From: Rhizophagus irregularis
Taxonomy: Eukaryota > Glomeromycota > Glomeromycetes > Glomerales > Glomeraceae
Assembly: GCF_026210795.1 (NCBI RefSeq)
Contig: NC_089434.1
Span: 4,402,001-4,466,000 of the forward strand
DNA length: 64,000 bases
Direction of reading: 5' to 3'
The notes beneath the pieces are model-generated. The model saw nothing but the letters and a program-made list of their open reading frames with translations, ran no database searches and was not told the origin of the DNA. Shown here piece after piece: positions 9,677 to 20,714 of the stretch. Position numbers and translations under genes: made by a program. The stretch's first letter is position 1. The number at the start of each line of letters is the position of its first letter.

Positions 9677-10580
9677 AATTCTTATTAAAATTCTTATATA
9701 AAATTTAATTAACTATCATAATATATTAGTCATATAGAATATTTTAGACTAGTAGTATTAATATTACAAATATTCTGGTAATTTTACATCTAATAATATA
9801 TAATAAATTGAAATTAATTAATTGCGTGTAATATAAATCTGATATAATAAATTGATAAATTAAGTAGCAATTTGGAATCAATCGAAAGCATGTATTGATT
9901 CTATATTTTAATTTTTTTTACAATCGGACATAGCCTATTGATTACTTTTTAATAAATTATGTGTATATATTGATATAATTAACCAAAATGACATCAATCG
10001 GTAAGCTACTAAATAAGAAAAATGGATAACAATAGGTTAATCTAACAAATAAATAAAAAAAAACTGGATAACAATAAGGTCAATCCTATTGATATCCAGT
10101 TGCGAACGAATAGGTACCCTATTGATAACCTTACCCTGCACGATTGGGGCCATTTTATAGTTACCAATCGGGTACCCTGCAAAAATAAATAAAAAAAATC
10201 GGGGACCATCTAGGTCCTTTTAGGATAGCCTAGATGGTCCCCGATTTGGCAGCTTTTGACCTGTGATATGCAACATATCGAACATGTCAAACATATTCGA
10301 CATTGATCGGCATCACAGGTCCAGTTATATCATATGATTGCTGCGCAACATTTTACTGCGTAACACTATGATAAATAAATAAACAAATAAATTAATCACA
10401 AGTCACGTGATAGGGTAGCAATGACATCGCACGTGCGATGAATAAATTTTTTCTATTGGTAAAACGAAATGGAAATTGTTGTAAGTTCAGAGCAAAAAAA
10501 GATAAACTCAGATTTGCAATTTTATTGGATGGCATCACCTAAAGGGACATGTGATCGATCATTTTCCATAAATTTTTTAC
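9677..10580. other. A+T-rich intergenic stretch with hairpins
   Basis: No gene is visible. It contains short repeats around 9990-10180 with AATAGG/CCTATTG and GGTACCCT words. It also has two clear inverted repeats, at 10198-10245 and 10259-10320, which may be ends or bodies of small MITEs. Confidence 0.5.
10198..10245. repeat. Perfect 17 bp inverted repeat (hairpin)
   Basis: Left arm ATCGGGGACCATCTAGG (10198-10214) is perfectly complementary to the right arm at 10229-10245, with a 14 nt loop. It is G+C-rich against an A+T-rich background and so would be a very stable hairpin. It could be a tiny MITE; no target duplication was identified. Confidence 0.8.
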
Positions 10581-10589
10581 CCTAGTATC

Positions 10590-12880
10590 ATATGGCAAGC
10601 TGAGTTGGACAGGTGAAAAATCAAGCATGGATTGACAAAATGTTACACTGTACCTGGCATTTTACTTGTTCATGCTTGATGTTCATCTGTCCATGCTTGA
10701 TATTTATCTGTATGGCCAGTACAGCTTGATATTTTTATCTGTTCATGCTTAATGTTTTCATCCATCTGTACTTGATATTTTTGTCAGTCTGTGCTTGATA
10801 TTTTTTGTCCAACTGTGTTTGATTTAATCCAACTACACTTGATAATTTATCTTTGTCAAAAATAGTTTCTTTGTCAGCATAGGGTTGATATTTTGTCGAT
10901 CACATGTTTTTTAAGTTTAGTTAGTTTTAAAATTTTTTTTTTTAAATTTTACATGAATAATTTTTTTTTTATTGGCTTTTTTTTTATAAAACAATTTTTG
11001 TAGAGAATTTTATTTTTAATATAGGCAAAGGCTTTTTTGGTTGAATTTCTTTGGGAATTTTTTTTAATAAAAAGATTTTTTTTGATAAAAAATTTCATTA
11101 GAGGATTTTTTTTCATTGGTAGGGATGGATAATTTCGTTAAAAAATTCTATTTGATAGAAATTTCATTGGAGAATTTTTTTTAATAAGTTTTTTTTTTGA
11201 TATATACCTAATTTGTTAGAACAATTTTTTTTAAGAGATTTTTTTTGATAGAGAATTCTTTGGAAAATTTTTTAATAGGAAAGATTTTTTTTGATAGATA
11301 ATTTCGTTAGAAATTTTTTTACAAGTGAGATTTTTTTTTTGATAGAGAAAATTTCATTAAGAATTTTTTTTTTAATAGGAGTGAGTTTTCCTTGATAAAG
11401 AATTTTTTTTGGGAATTTTTTTTAATAGGTGAAAGTAATTTTTAACAGAGAATTTTATTAGAGAATTTTTTTTTTAATAGGGGAATTGTTTTTGATAGAG
11501 AATTTCATTAAAGAATTTTTCTTTAATTGAAAGATAAATAATTTCGCTGAAAATTTTTTTTTTTTGATAGAAATTTCATTATAGAATTTTTTTTTAATAG
11601 GTAAGATTTTTTTTTAATAGGAGGGGAGTTTTTTTTTTTGATATAGAAATTCTTTTAAATTCTTTTAATTTTTTTTAATAGGCAAGAATTTTTGAATTTT
11701 TTTTAATAGGGAAAATGTGTTTTTTGACGGGAGATTTTTGTTAGAAATTTTCTTTAATAGGGGATATTTTTTTTGATTGAGAATTTTATTAGAGATTTGT
11801 TTGTTGAAAATTTTTTTATTTTGTGATGGAGAGTCTTATTTAGAAATCTTAATAGAAAATTTTATTGAAAATAGTTTTTTCTAATAAGGATATCAAGAAT
11901 TTTGGCTTGAAATTTTTTTTTTAATAAAGAATTTCATTAGAGATCTTTTTTTTTATAAAAAATTGATTGTATTAAAATTTACAATTTTAATAAATTTTAA
12001 TGAATTTTATAAAATAAATAGTTTGCTAGTAGTATATAAAAATTTGCTTAATTTATTATGCTATTTAGGATTCTAACATATTTTTTCTTAATCTTATTAA
12101 TGTATTTTAATACTTTTTTTAATTTTATTCTTAAAAGTTAATATACTTCGCGAAAATTAATGTTTTTATTTCCTAAAAATTAATATTTTTATTATTGATG
12201 TTTTTAAAATTTAATAATTCTTAAAATTAATGATTTTTAAAATTAATGATTTTTAAAATTAATGATAATATAAATAATAAATATGAACAAAAAATGCATG
12301 GTATTTTTTATAAATTTGGATTCCCACTTCTTTAATTAATTATATCATATTCCTGATTCTGGTGGTATCAGAACATTTTACAGAGCTGAAAAATAATCTT
12401 TATTCATAATGCCCCTATTTTTTGGTAGAATGTTCTTTCAGTGAAATGTCTTGTAACTATTTCTGATTAAAGTAAATTGGCGTTACTTGCATTTTCCAAT
12501 CACTTCTTTTCGCCTCCCATCACTCCTTTTCATCTCCCTTCTTTTTGTCTCCCATCACTTCTTTTCATCTCTCATCATGTCATCTTCTATTACTTTTCAT
12601 TACTCCATTGTTATTTCTTTTTTTTTTTTTATTAACATTTATCTCCTTGATCATTGTAATTTACTTATCTTATTTATTTATTATTATTGTTTCTTTTATT
12701 TGTATCACTTCAATAAAAATAAATATGGTAATTTTTTTCTCTAAAATTGTAAATGTGTGACTTAAATTTTAATATTTGCAAATAAAATTTCATTAAATAA
12801 GATTATTTTAAATAAATAAATTTGCAAAAATTTTTTTTTTAAATATCTTTTGCAATAAAATTTTAAGTTTAACTGATCAA
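10590..12880 (+). repeat. Long T-rich dispersed repeat, copy A
   Basis: The element begins near TATGGCAAGCTGAGTTGGAC. It then has a block of CATGCTTGATATTT-type short repeats (10620-10880), a long degenerate tandem of TTTGATAGAGAATTTCATTAG / AATTTTTTTTAATAGG words (10920-11960), a CTCCCATCACTTCTTTTCGT-type microsatellite (12490-12590) and a tail with TATCACTTCAATAAAAATAAATATGG. The same order recurs at 30.4-32.3 kb (same strand), 32.7-34.5 kb (inverted) and, for the 5' part, 40.1-41.2 kb (inverted). No coding capacity was recognised, so class is undetermined. Confidence 0.8.
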
Positions 12881-12894
12881 AAATTAGATACATC

Positions 12895-13075
12895 TAGTAA
12901 AGCTCTGAACAGTCCCAGTTCAATCGAAAACAAAGCTGAATCCGAACTGAAAATTCAGTTTCAGTTCTAAAAAATTTAATCCAAAATTTTCAGTTCGGTT
13001 TTGGTTCAGTTCAGCTTTTTTTTAATAAGCTGATCCTAAACCAAATAGGGGAACTGAATAAGGCTGATCATATCT
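12895..13075. repeat. AGTTC/GAACT-rich inverted-repeat cluster (MITE-like)
   Basis: Contains many short complementary copies of CAGTTCAG and GAACTGAA on both strands, from GCTCTGAACAGTCCCAGTTC to GGGGAACTGAATAAGGC. The layout resembles the AGGTC-packed subterminal regions of the hAT-type element at 8.3 kb. No clear target-site duplication was found. Confidence 0.4.
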
Positions 13076-13154
13076 ATATCTATATTCTTTTTTTTTTTTT
13101 TTTTTTGATAAACGTATTTTATTGACTTTATTAGTAATTATAACGCATCATAAT

Positions 13155-13755
13155 ATGGCCTGCCGTAAGCACAAAAAGTATATACAAAAGTTATCATTTG
13201 AATATACAAAAATGTATATTCAGATATTAACTTTTGTATATTCAAATAACCACTTTTGTATATTCACATGTATAAAAGTAGTCATTTGAATATACAAAAG
13301 TGGTTATTTGAATATACAAAAGTTATCATTTGAATACACAAAAATTATCATTTGAATATATAACATAAAGTTAATATTTGAATATACAAAAGTTGACATA
13401 TGAATATACAAAAGTTATCATTTAAATATACAAAAGTTATCATTTGAATGTACAAAAGTTATCATTTGAATATATAGTAGATTTTCAAATTAAGCAGTAA
13501 TTTTTTTTTAATTCTAGATTTGGCCAAATTGATAGCATATTGAATTTTGTATATTCAAATGATAACTTTTGTATATTCAGATAACAACTTTTGTATATTC
13601 AAATGACCACTTTAATACATGTGAATATACAAAAGTTGTTATTTGAATATACATTTTTGTATATTCAAATGATTACTTTTGTATATTCAAATAATAACTT
13701 TTGTATATTCAGATAATAACTTTTGTATATACTTTTTGTGCTTACGGCAGGCCAT
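13155..13755. mobile_element. 601 bp foldback element with 8 bp TSD
   Basis: The ends ATGGCCTGCCGTAAGCAC and its exact reverse complement are flanked by ATCATAAT on both sides (13147-13154 and 13756-13763). The inverted repeats continue deep into the element as tandem copies of an approximately 21 bp word, AAAGTTATCATTTGAATATAC, so almost the whole element can fold on itself around a centre near 13490-13530. An 8 bp duplication fits hAT; a 9 bp reading (ATCATAATA) would fit a Mutator-like element. There is no coding capacity. Confidence 0.88.
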
Positions 13756-13763
13756 ATCATAAT

Positions 13764-14148
13764 ACATAATAAATTTTCAAAAACAAAAATACATTGAAAT
13801 TTAACAACATAAAGCTATTAAATCTCTTCATATCAAAGCCAAGGAATTAGTTAACCAGGGCATGATTTTACACAACCAATGATACTATAATACTTCGAGT
13901 AAAATTATGTATTAACTAAACTACTATAACGCTATGCTAATCTATTCTAAACTAACTAATCTGAATACGCTATCCTTTGTTTTATTTACTAAACTAATAT
14001 TTTTTAAATCAATTTTAACTATTTTAACGTGTTTTTTTAATTTTTATTTTTCTTTTCCTTTTTCTCTATTTGTTTTTATTTACCTCCATTGTTTATGCAT
14101 TCTCAACAGAGCGAAATCAGATGTCCCACTTTGTTATTCCCACTCCAT
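13764..14148. other. A+T-rich stretch, no gene seen
   Basis: Short uncharacterised stretch downstream of the decayed minus-strand gene at 14149-15698. I see no ORF with recognisable content and no repeat structure. Confidence 0.4.
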
Positions 14149-15698
14149 TTAAACGTTTGATTTTGAGGCTTTATTCTGACAATTCAATCTTCCAATATGT
14201 TCTTGCAGTTCTCCTTTGTTGTCAATAAAATCAGTTTGTTTCTTTATCCATAATCCATGTACTATGTTGTGTAACTTTATAGATTCGTTGATCGCATCCA
14301 TTAAATCCAATTCTTTATTAAAATACAAAATTATAAATCGTATTCCTTTGACTCTAATAATTTTTCCAAAAAAAGCACGGTAAGTTTTCACAAAATCTTT
14401 TATCACTATCACATTATCACACTGATTATCATTCTCTAATCATTTACTAGCTTGCAATGAAACTTGTCTTTAATCTGTCCATACGACAAATACGAGTCAA
14501 ACATCCTCAGGAAAAAAGTACAGTTCTTGTATATCTTTTCATAATCATTGCTAAAGCGCAGCGTTACCTAAAGGTCTTGTACTTATAACATCGTTTAGTC
14601 CTTATATATTCTACGAAACCCATATTTGCGTTCAATAATCAAAAATTTCCATATCACTCCAATATGCAGGTATATCATAAAATGTGATATCACATGATCT
14701 TAAGGTTGCTTGCTTAAACCTAGGAGTTTAGGCAAGATGGCGTTTTGCCGAAAAGCAAAATTCTGCTGAAACTATATTAAAGTTATATTAAAAAACTGGC
14801 GAAACTTTGGAGAAAAGCGAAACTGCTGAAACTTATTATAAATGCCGAAATTGCCGAAACTCTGCCGAAACTATAATAAATCTATAGTAAAATTTTGATG
14901 AAACTAATCGTAGGATTTTGAAGAGGTTTAGACAAGCAACCTTACATGATCTCTCAGCAAAATGTTTTTCCAGACGATCTTTATCATTATCTCTGATCGC
15001 TCCCAATTTTATCTCATTGACTATTTTGTTATGCTCACGCCCATTTCCTCTTTTTGTTAGGGCATTTTTTTTTTATCTGCACCTTGTTATCCAAATCCAT
15101 ATCTGTCTCTTAACATGGCTTTTCCTCTTTTACTTCTAGTACTTTAATTTTTTCTTATAAAATATTATTTGCTTCACTTTTCTCTAATATAATTCATTCC
15201 TTTGCGATCATGTCAGCTTCTAAATTTCTAATTCTATTTTCCAATTTTGCGATCATCAAGCCATTTATCAAATTACTTTCCGCCAGTTTTTTTTCCAATT
15301 CTTTATTTTTTTCAAAATTTCTGCATTCTGCATTTTGATTTGTTCATATTTAAGCGCAACAACTCTCTCAACATATAATATTGCTTCTATTATATTCTTT
15401 ATAGCTTTTCCCACCCATTTTATTAGGAATAAAGATACAAAATAGTACACTACAGGCACTTTCGTCTCTGGTTTGTTAAAGCATACTGGTATCTTTCCTG
15501 GTTTTGAAACAGTGTTAGCCCTATTAGCTTTTCTTCTAACTCTATATATTCTTCTATTTTCTTGCACTTCATAACGTCTTCTAAGTAATAGTCATAAATA
15601 TTGTAAAAAAGGTCAAAATCCGCTTTCATATATGTCTTCTTGTTGTCGTTAACCCACTTCGTGACCTCTTTGTCGTTTATTTCTGTTGTCATGTCCAT
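14149..15698 (-). pseudogene. Lineage-specific RRM-like/coiled-coil gene, decayed
   Basis: I recognise this as a repeated Rhizophagus-type family; its function is unknown. The N-terminus starts at an ATG (15698) and encodes about 80 acidic/Lys residues including DFDLFYNIYDYYLEDVMKC and QNQERYQYALTNQRRK. The frame then shifts near 15520-15500. A coiled-coil-like stretch (ALKYEQIKMQNAEILKKIKN) ends near 15268. Further down, DITFYDIPAYWSDMEIFDY, FVEYIRTKRCYKYKT, VTLRFSNDYEKIYK, RMFDSYLSYGQIKDKF and FFGKIIRVKGIRFIILYF appear in successive frames. This pattern resembles two RNA-recognition-like folds, which is an inference. The gene has several frameshifts and stops and is split by a 244 bp MITE between AERSC and DITFYD. 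The C-terminal LQEHIGRLNCQNKASK looks like a coiled coil. It is not functional as sequenced. Confidence 0.75.
14701..14944. mobile_element. 244 bp hAT-type MITE inside decayed gene
   Basis: Terminal inverted repeats TAAGGTTGCTTG/CAAGCAACCTTA, with similarity extending inward (TTAAACC/GGTTTA), are flanked by the 8 bp duplication CATGATCT (14693-14700 and 14945-14952). Excision rejoins AGA TCA TGT GAT ATC ACA in the minus-strand gene and keeps the frame. The interior has repeated GCCGAAA(C) words. Confidence 0.9.
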
Positions 15699-15790
15699 AT
15701 TACATGTCTTTAATAATAAAATAAAAAATTATTTTTCTTCATTAAATTTGGTTAAGAGATCGCCGAAAAGAGTTCCCCTCCTATATCTAT

Positions 15791-16288
15791 GTTGTACCTC
15801 AGATCGATTCTTGCCTCAGATTGAAGCTCACGCACCTCACATTGAGATTGTCACCTGACGCATCTCATTTGAATCATTCAATAAAGTCTGTTATAAATAA
15901 ACTTTTTTTCTCATTAATTAAACCACTTTTTGTAACATAAACAAACTTGTGCGCCATAATGAGTTACATGTTTCCTGAAATATTTATGTAAATCCAATTT
16001 ATATTGAAGTTTATATTTGTGTTTTATCTGAAAAATCGTTAAATTTTAAGTCATTTTTCAGATGAAAAGATTTAATGAGTATGATTCCAATTAATCTGAA
16101 ATTATAGGATTGTATACTTAAAATAAGGATAAATAAGTTTACTTAGTACTTAAAAATACATTAAAATTGGAAATTTTGATGTTTAATTATAGCTCATTTT
16201 TATTAGCAATTGAGGTGCGTCAAGATGACAATCTCAATCTGAGGTGCGTGAGCTTCAATCTGAGGCAAGAATCGATCTGAGGCACAAC
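15791..16288. mobile_element. 498 bp TIR element with ~75 bp inverted repeats
   Basis: The left arm (15791 to about 15866), reading GTTGTACCTCAGATCGATTC and on, and the right arm (about 16213-16288) are near-perfect reverse complements over roughly 75 bp, with repeated CCTCAGATTGA / CACCTCA words. The flanks share ATCTAT (15785-15790 and 16289-16294), a possible 6 bp duplication. The A+T-rich centre has no ORF. The superfamily is uncertain. Confidence 0.78.
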
Positions 16289-16610
16289 ATCTATATTCTA
16301 TATAATTTGCTGATCCATGTTCTTTATAATTAAGACTCGCTTGATTGGCAAGTCATATTGTACTGTACATCTAATTCAATTCCGGTTAATGAAATTTTAA
16401 TCAAAATTGTTTAAATACTTTTTTTTGGTTTTTTTCCAACCAATTTAAATTTTTTTTTCCGTTTTCCTTTTTCAGTTTGGTTTTTTTCTTTCAAACCAAA
16501 TTTTTTTTTCCAAATACATTCTTTCACTATTTAGGTTTGGATCGATGATCAGATCAATGTTGCAGTGCTACTTTTTGTATCAAACTCAATAATAAACTAA
16601 TATTTATATA

Positions 16611-17640
16611 ATTAAAAAAATTTGTCTGATGTTTGGATTAGTCTTCATATAAATTGTGTAACTTGAAATCCTATACCATATAATTAAAACCTGTGACATG
16701 CCTCCGCCTGATTTATTTATGATCAAAACTATTCGATTCCTATCAACTAATTCAATTTCAGTTAAATTATTAATTTTTTTGTCCGATTTTTTTTTCAAAT
16801 ATTTTTAATTTTTTTTGGTTCCTTTTAAAAATTTTTCAAACTGAAAATAATTTTTCTCCCTTTTCTTTCAGTTTAGTAGTTTAGTTTTTTTTCAACCTGA
16901 AAAATTTGTTTTTTCTCATTCTTTTCCTGTTTAGGTTTAATTTTTTTCCCAATCTGAAAAAATTATAAATTTTTTTTTATTAAATAAAAAATAAAATATT
17001 TCATTAAATATATTTACAAAATTATTATTTTTTAAAAAAAATCAATATAACATATCAGATATAGGAAAATTTACTGACATTGATAGAAGGATGAGTAAGA
17101 TTTTTCAATTAAATTGAATGCTGGATAAATAGTTTGATTTTTCAAATTCATAAAATCAATTAATTAATTATAAAATATGTAAAAATATCAATTTTTTTTG
17201 AAGAAATTGTTGATTTAATAATAGATTATTATAACCAAATCCATATCCGTAATGCTCTAAATAACTACCAGATTTTTGAATAAAGATTTTAATTCTTGTT
17301 TAGTTAAATTAAGTACCAAAAGAATAATAATAAATAGATTCTAATACATTTATTTATTCAAATATTTTTTTTAAGTTTAAGATTGACGCAATATAAAATA
17401 AGAAATAATAAACAATTATAAAATTTATAATTAATAAAAAATTAATCAAAAAATAAAAGTGTTTGAAAAAATAAGGAGAGTAAAAGGGAATAAAAAAAAC
17501 GAAAGGAGAGGAAGAAATGAAATGGAGCAAAGGGGAGTGAAAGAAACCAAAGGAACGAAAAAGATCAAGTGGGAATGAAAAAATGAAAAGAATGGAGGGG
17601 ACGAAATGGAGCAAAGGAAATAAAAAATATAAATAAATAA
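16611..17640 (+). repeat. Dispersed repeat, copy 1 (partner at 23.6-25.0 kb)
   Basis: The segment starts at AAAAAATTTGTCTGATGTTT. It shares with 23565-24990 the blocks TTGTGTAACTTGAAATCC, CATATAATTAAAACC, runs of Phe-codon-like TTTTTTTCC words, AAGATTGACGCAATATAAAA and a purine-rich tail (GGAAAGGAACGAAAAAGATC). Both copies have the same orientation. It has no coding capacity; the open frames in the GA-rich tail are low-complexity artefacts. Confidence 0.7.
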
Positions 17641-17679
17641 TTATGTTAGTCTATTATTAAGCTTGATACCGATTAGTGA

Positions 17680-17860
17680 TTCAATGCTTAAAACTGGTTA
17701 GATTGGTCTTAGTATAGTTCTTTTTTGTTTTGTAGATAGTTTATATTTAGTTATAGGGGATTATTAATTATATTAATAATTTTCTAGGTATTTTAATAAT
17801 TATGTAATCTTTGATTCTTAATAAATAAGAAATACGTTACTAGAAATTAAAAAAACAAAA
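17680..17860 (+). repeat. LINE-like 3' tail fragment
   Basis: Shares with 28140-28310 the sequence of a 3' end: GGTTAGTTATAGAGGATTAT / TTAGTTATAGGGGATTATTA, then TTTCTAGGTRTTT, then AATAAAYRMGTTACTA followed by A/T runs. At 28 kb this sequence directly follows a decayed reverse-transcriptase C-terminus, so the copy here is probably a severely 5'-truncated retrotransposed end. Confidence 0.55.
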
Positions 17861-20430
17861 AAACAAAAAATAATAGGGTTTTTTTCCCGAAGGGAAAAAA
17901 TCCTAACATTAATCTTGTCATGAAATAAATGGGTAATCCTCTGGAGCATGTCACTCACTAAAAACTATTTTAAACTAAAATTAGTAATTTTCCGGTTATC
18001 TATAAGAGTCCAGGAAATAAGTCCCTATAAAAAAATTGGATACATTTTTTATAAAGTTTTCATATGATTTTTTTCCTTAGAAATAACGTATCATAATAGG
18101 ATACAGAAAAATTCACAATTCTGTATCACTAAAAATATGGTTTGGATACGGAATTTGCATGGGATTCATATGGAATTTACATGATTTAATCACTGATTTT
18201 ATCACGAAATTTATACAATTTGGTCACTAAATTTACTATTTGTATTACAGTTTACTATAATTGTATTTTCATAAATCTAATTTTACTTTATTAAATTAAA
18301 TAAAAAATAAAAAATAAATAAAATACAAATATACTAGGAAACAGTAACCGTTGGTGCGTCCAAAGCATCATAAATTACATGTTCATAAATTTAAACTGAA
18401 CACTAAAAATATAACACTAAAAATGCTAAAAAAAGTAATAGAATTACTAAAAAATGTCATTTTATTATCATACTTTCATACTTTGTACTGTGTTGCAAAT
18501 TTTTAATTTATTCTCATGATTGTCAAAAAAAAAAATAAAAAGTTAACATTTAATTAAAAAAAATACAAAATGTAAAAATTATGAGTAAAAAAAAAATTAA
18601 TTTATTATTTGAATGCCATAAAAAACTTTTAAGAAATAAGAAAATTTAAATCAGGGATAAAAAAAATTTTTAAATTTAACGTATAAACAGTAGTCATGTG
18701 ACTTTATAAAGATATTTTTAGAATCAGGGGCATAAAGATGCACGTAAACAAATCTAAGGTTACACCTGATCCTTAGATTTTATTGGCCATACACGCGTGC
18801 GGACAGACACCAACATGCATGGTATGGAGTAGAATGGAAGTGTCTCACGCTTACGCTTCGGACAATTATGAAAATTCCTTCCTTATTAAAACCATCTATT
18901 GCAACCAAAATTATCTATAAGTTCAGGTTCATTTGGAGTCAAATAACCTAAAAAAAAAAGAAAGAAATATAAGAACGTCTAACTTAATTGGAAACAAAAT
19001 CCCTCCTCATATTGTATCTGCAATCATCCAAGTACCCAAAGGTTAGCATTCCTACAAAAAAAAAAAGAGAACTCCAGAATGTCTGACCTACATAAAAGAA
19101 AAGAATTATAAAGTGTCTGATGAAAAAGAAACCAAAACAACAAAATAAATCCAAAACTGACCTACAAAAAAAGAAGACTCTGAAGCAACAAAACTGTAAT
19201 AACCTATAAAAAGAAAAGAATCTGAACCCAACTTACAAAAAAAAAAAAGAAAATTTGAACTGACCTAAAAAAAGAAAAAAATCCTGAACCATCCTACAAA
19301 AAGGAAAGGACTCCCAAACTGATCTACAAAAAAGAAAAAAGAAAACTGAATCTTCTCACAAAAAAAAATCTGCTGGCCTATAAAATAAAAAAAGGGATAA
19401 ATATAAATAAAAAAAGAAAAGGGAATAAAGAATAAATCAAAAAAAATATTTTTTTAAAAAGAGGGGTAACGAAGTTAGGAAAGTTAAAAAAAATTTTTTT
19501 TTAAAGGGAGGACGTCAAAGTTAGAATTTATAAAGAGGAAATAGAAATAGAAAGAAGAAAATTTTTTTTAAAAAAAAGAAGAGTGGGAATAAAAGAATAA
19601 AATCAAAAAATTTTTTTTTTAAGAAGTGACGAAAAAAAATTTTTGTTAAGGGAGAGTGACAAAAAAAAAACTTTTTTAAAGTGAGGTATGAAAAAAAAAT
19701 TTTTTTTTTAAAAGGGAGGTGATGAAGAAAATTTTAGAAAAAATAACAAAAATAAGACAAGAGATAAGAGAAAGGAAAGGAAAGACAGAAAGGAAGATCA
19801 GAAGATCAAACTCATTAAAGTAAGGGTTTATCATAACAAATCAATAAACAATCACGTGATCTCATGTTATGGGATTTTTTAAAAAATTCCGTATACATTC
19901 CGCATGATTAATTTTTTTCGTATACATTAGTTTTTTTAAAAAATGTTCAAAAATGAATTGCTTATTAAATATACGGAATTTGTATATGGAATCTATAGAA
20001 ATGTATCCTTTCCATGTACATATTTCTTATAGGGAGTACTCAGCTAATCACTCGCAATTTTTAAGTGACAGGGGATTATTATATGTAAATATGGATAGAC
20101 CAATGGGGCAAAGTTCAATAAATGAGAGTTATAAATAATTTTATTAAAATGCTTCTATTATTCCACGCCTTAAAATTTTAATGGTTCAGCCTCATTAAAA
20201 GGGAATTTTTATTATCCAATTTATTGAATTTTATTGAGTTTTTTAAAGTTGATTTACGACTAAAAAATTTATAAATAACAGTTATCATATTACAATCAAT
20301 GCTAATTGTACCAAGATGGATTGAAAAATATTCATAGGATAAACTTTTCAATTAATAGCAAAAAATCACTATAAATTGGCTAACCATTACAAACCAAATA
20401 GTAAAATTATTACATTTAAAATAAAATATT
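17861..20430. other. A+T-rich gene-free stretch with degenerate repeats
   Basis: No gene was recognised. 18950-19400 carries degenerate CTGACCTACAAAAAAGAAAAG-type units, and 19440-19740 has AAAAAATTTTTTTTTAAAGGGAG units. GTCCCTATAAAAAAATTGGA near 18020 is partly complementary to the stretch ending TTCTTATAGGGAGT near 20045. These could be terminal repeats of an approximately 2 kb TA-targeting element, but similarity is short and imperfect. Confidence 0.4.
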
Positions 20431-20437
20431 ATGACTT

Positions 20438-20714
20438 ACAAAGTTCGAGTTAAAGACGAAAATTTATATCATACTCTGAAAGAATTTAATTGTTAAACAA
20501 TAATTAAGGGATAAATTCATAATATAATATAAGATATTAAAAAACATATTATTCATAAAATAGAAACTGAGATTTATTCGATTATAGATGAAAATCTTTT
20601 ATTAAATTGTTCTCGTAAATCATAATACATAGATATATAAATTTTATACCGCAAATGAAAATTATAGTCTTTTATTTAAAATGAGTAATTCCCTCAGTAA
20701 TACAATTGAACTAT
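20438..20714. repeat. Conserved 3' flank shared by F-box genes
   Basis: The 3' flank of this F-box gene is closely similar to 28575-28826 next to the second F-box gene, sharing for example AACTGAGATTTATTCG, AAATTGTTCTCGTAAATCAT and GAGTAATTCCCTCAGTAATA. Part is also seen at 36960-37095. The F-box paralogues were therefore duplicated together with flanking DNA. Confidence 0.75.

Noticed and set aside
18018-20046. A 2 kb TA-targeting transposon with CCCTATAA ends
   Set aside because: The complementary ends are short and imperfect, and no exact target duplication or coding core was found, so it is mentioned only as a possibility.
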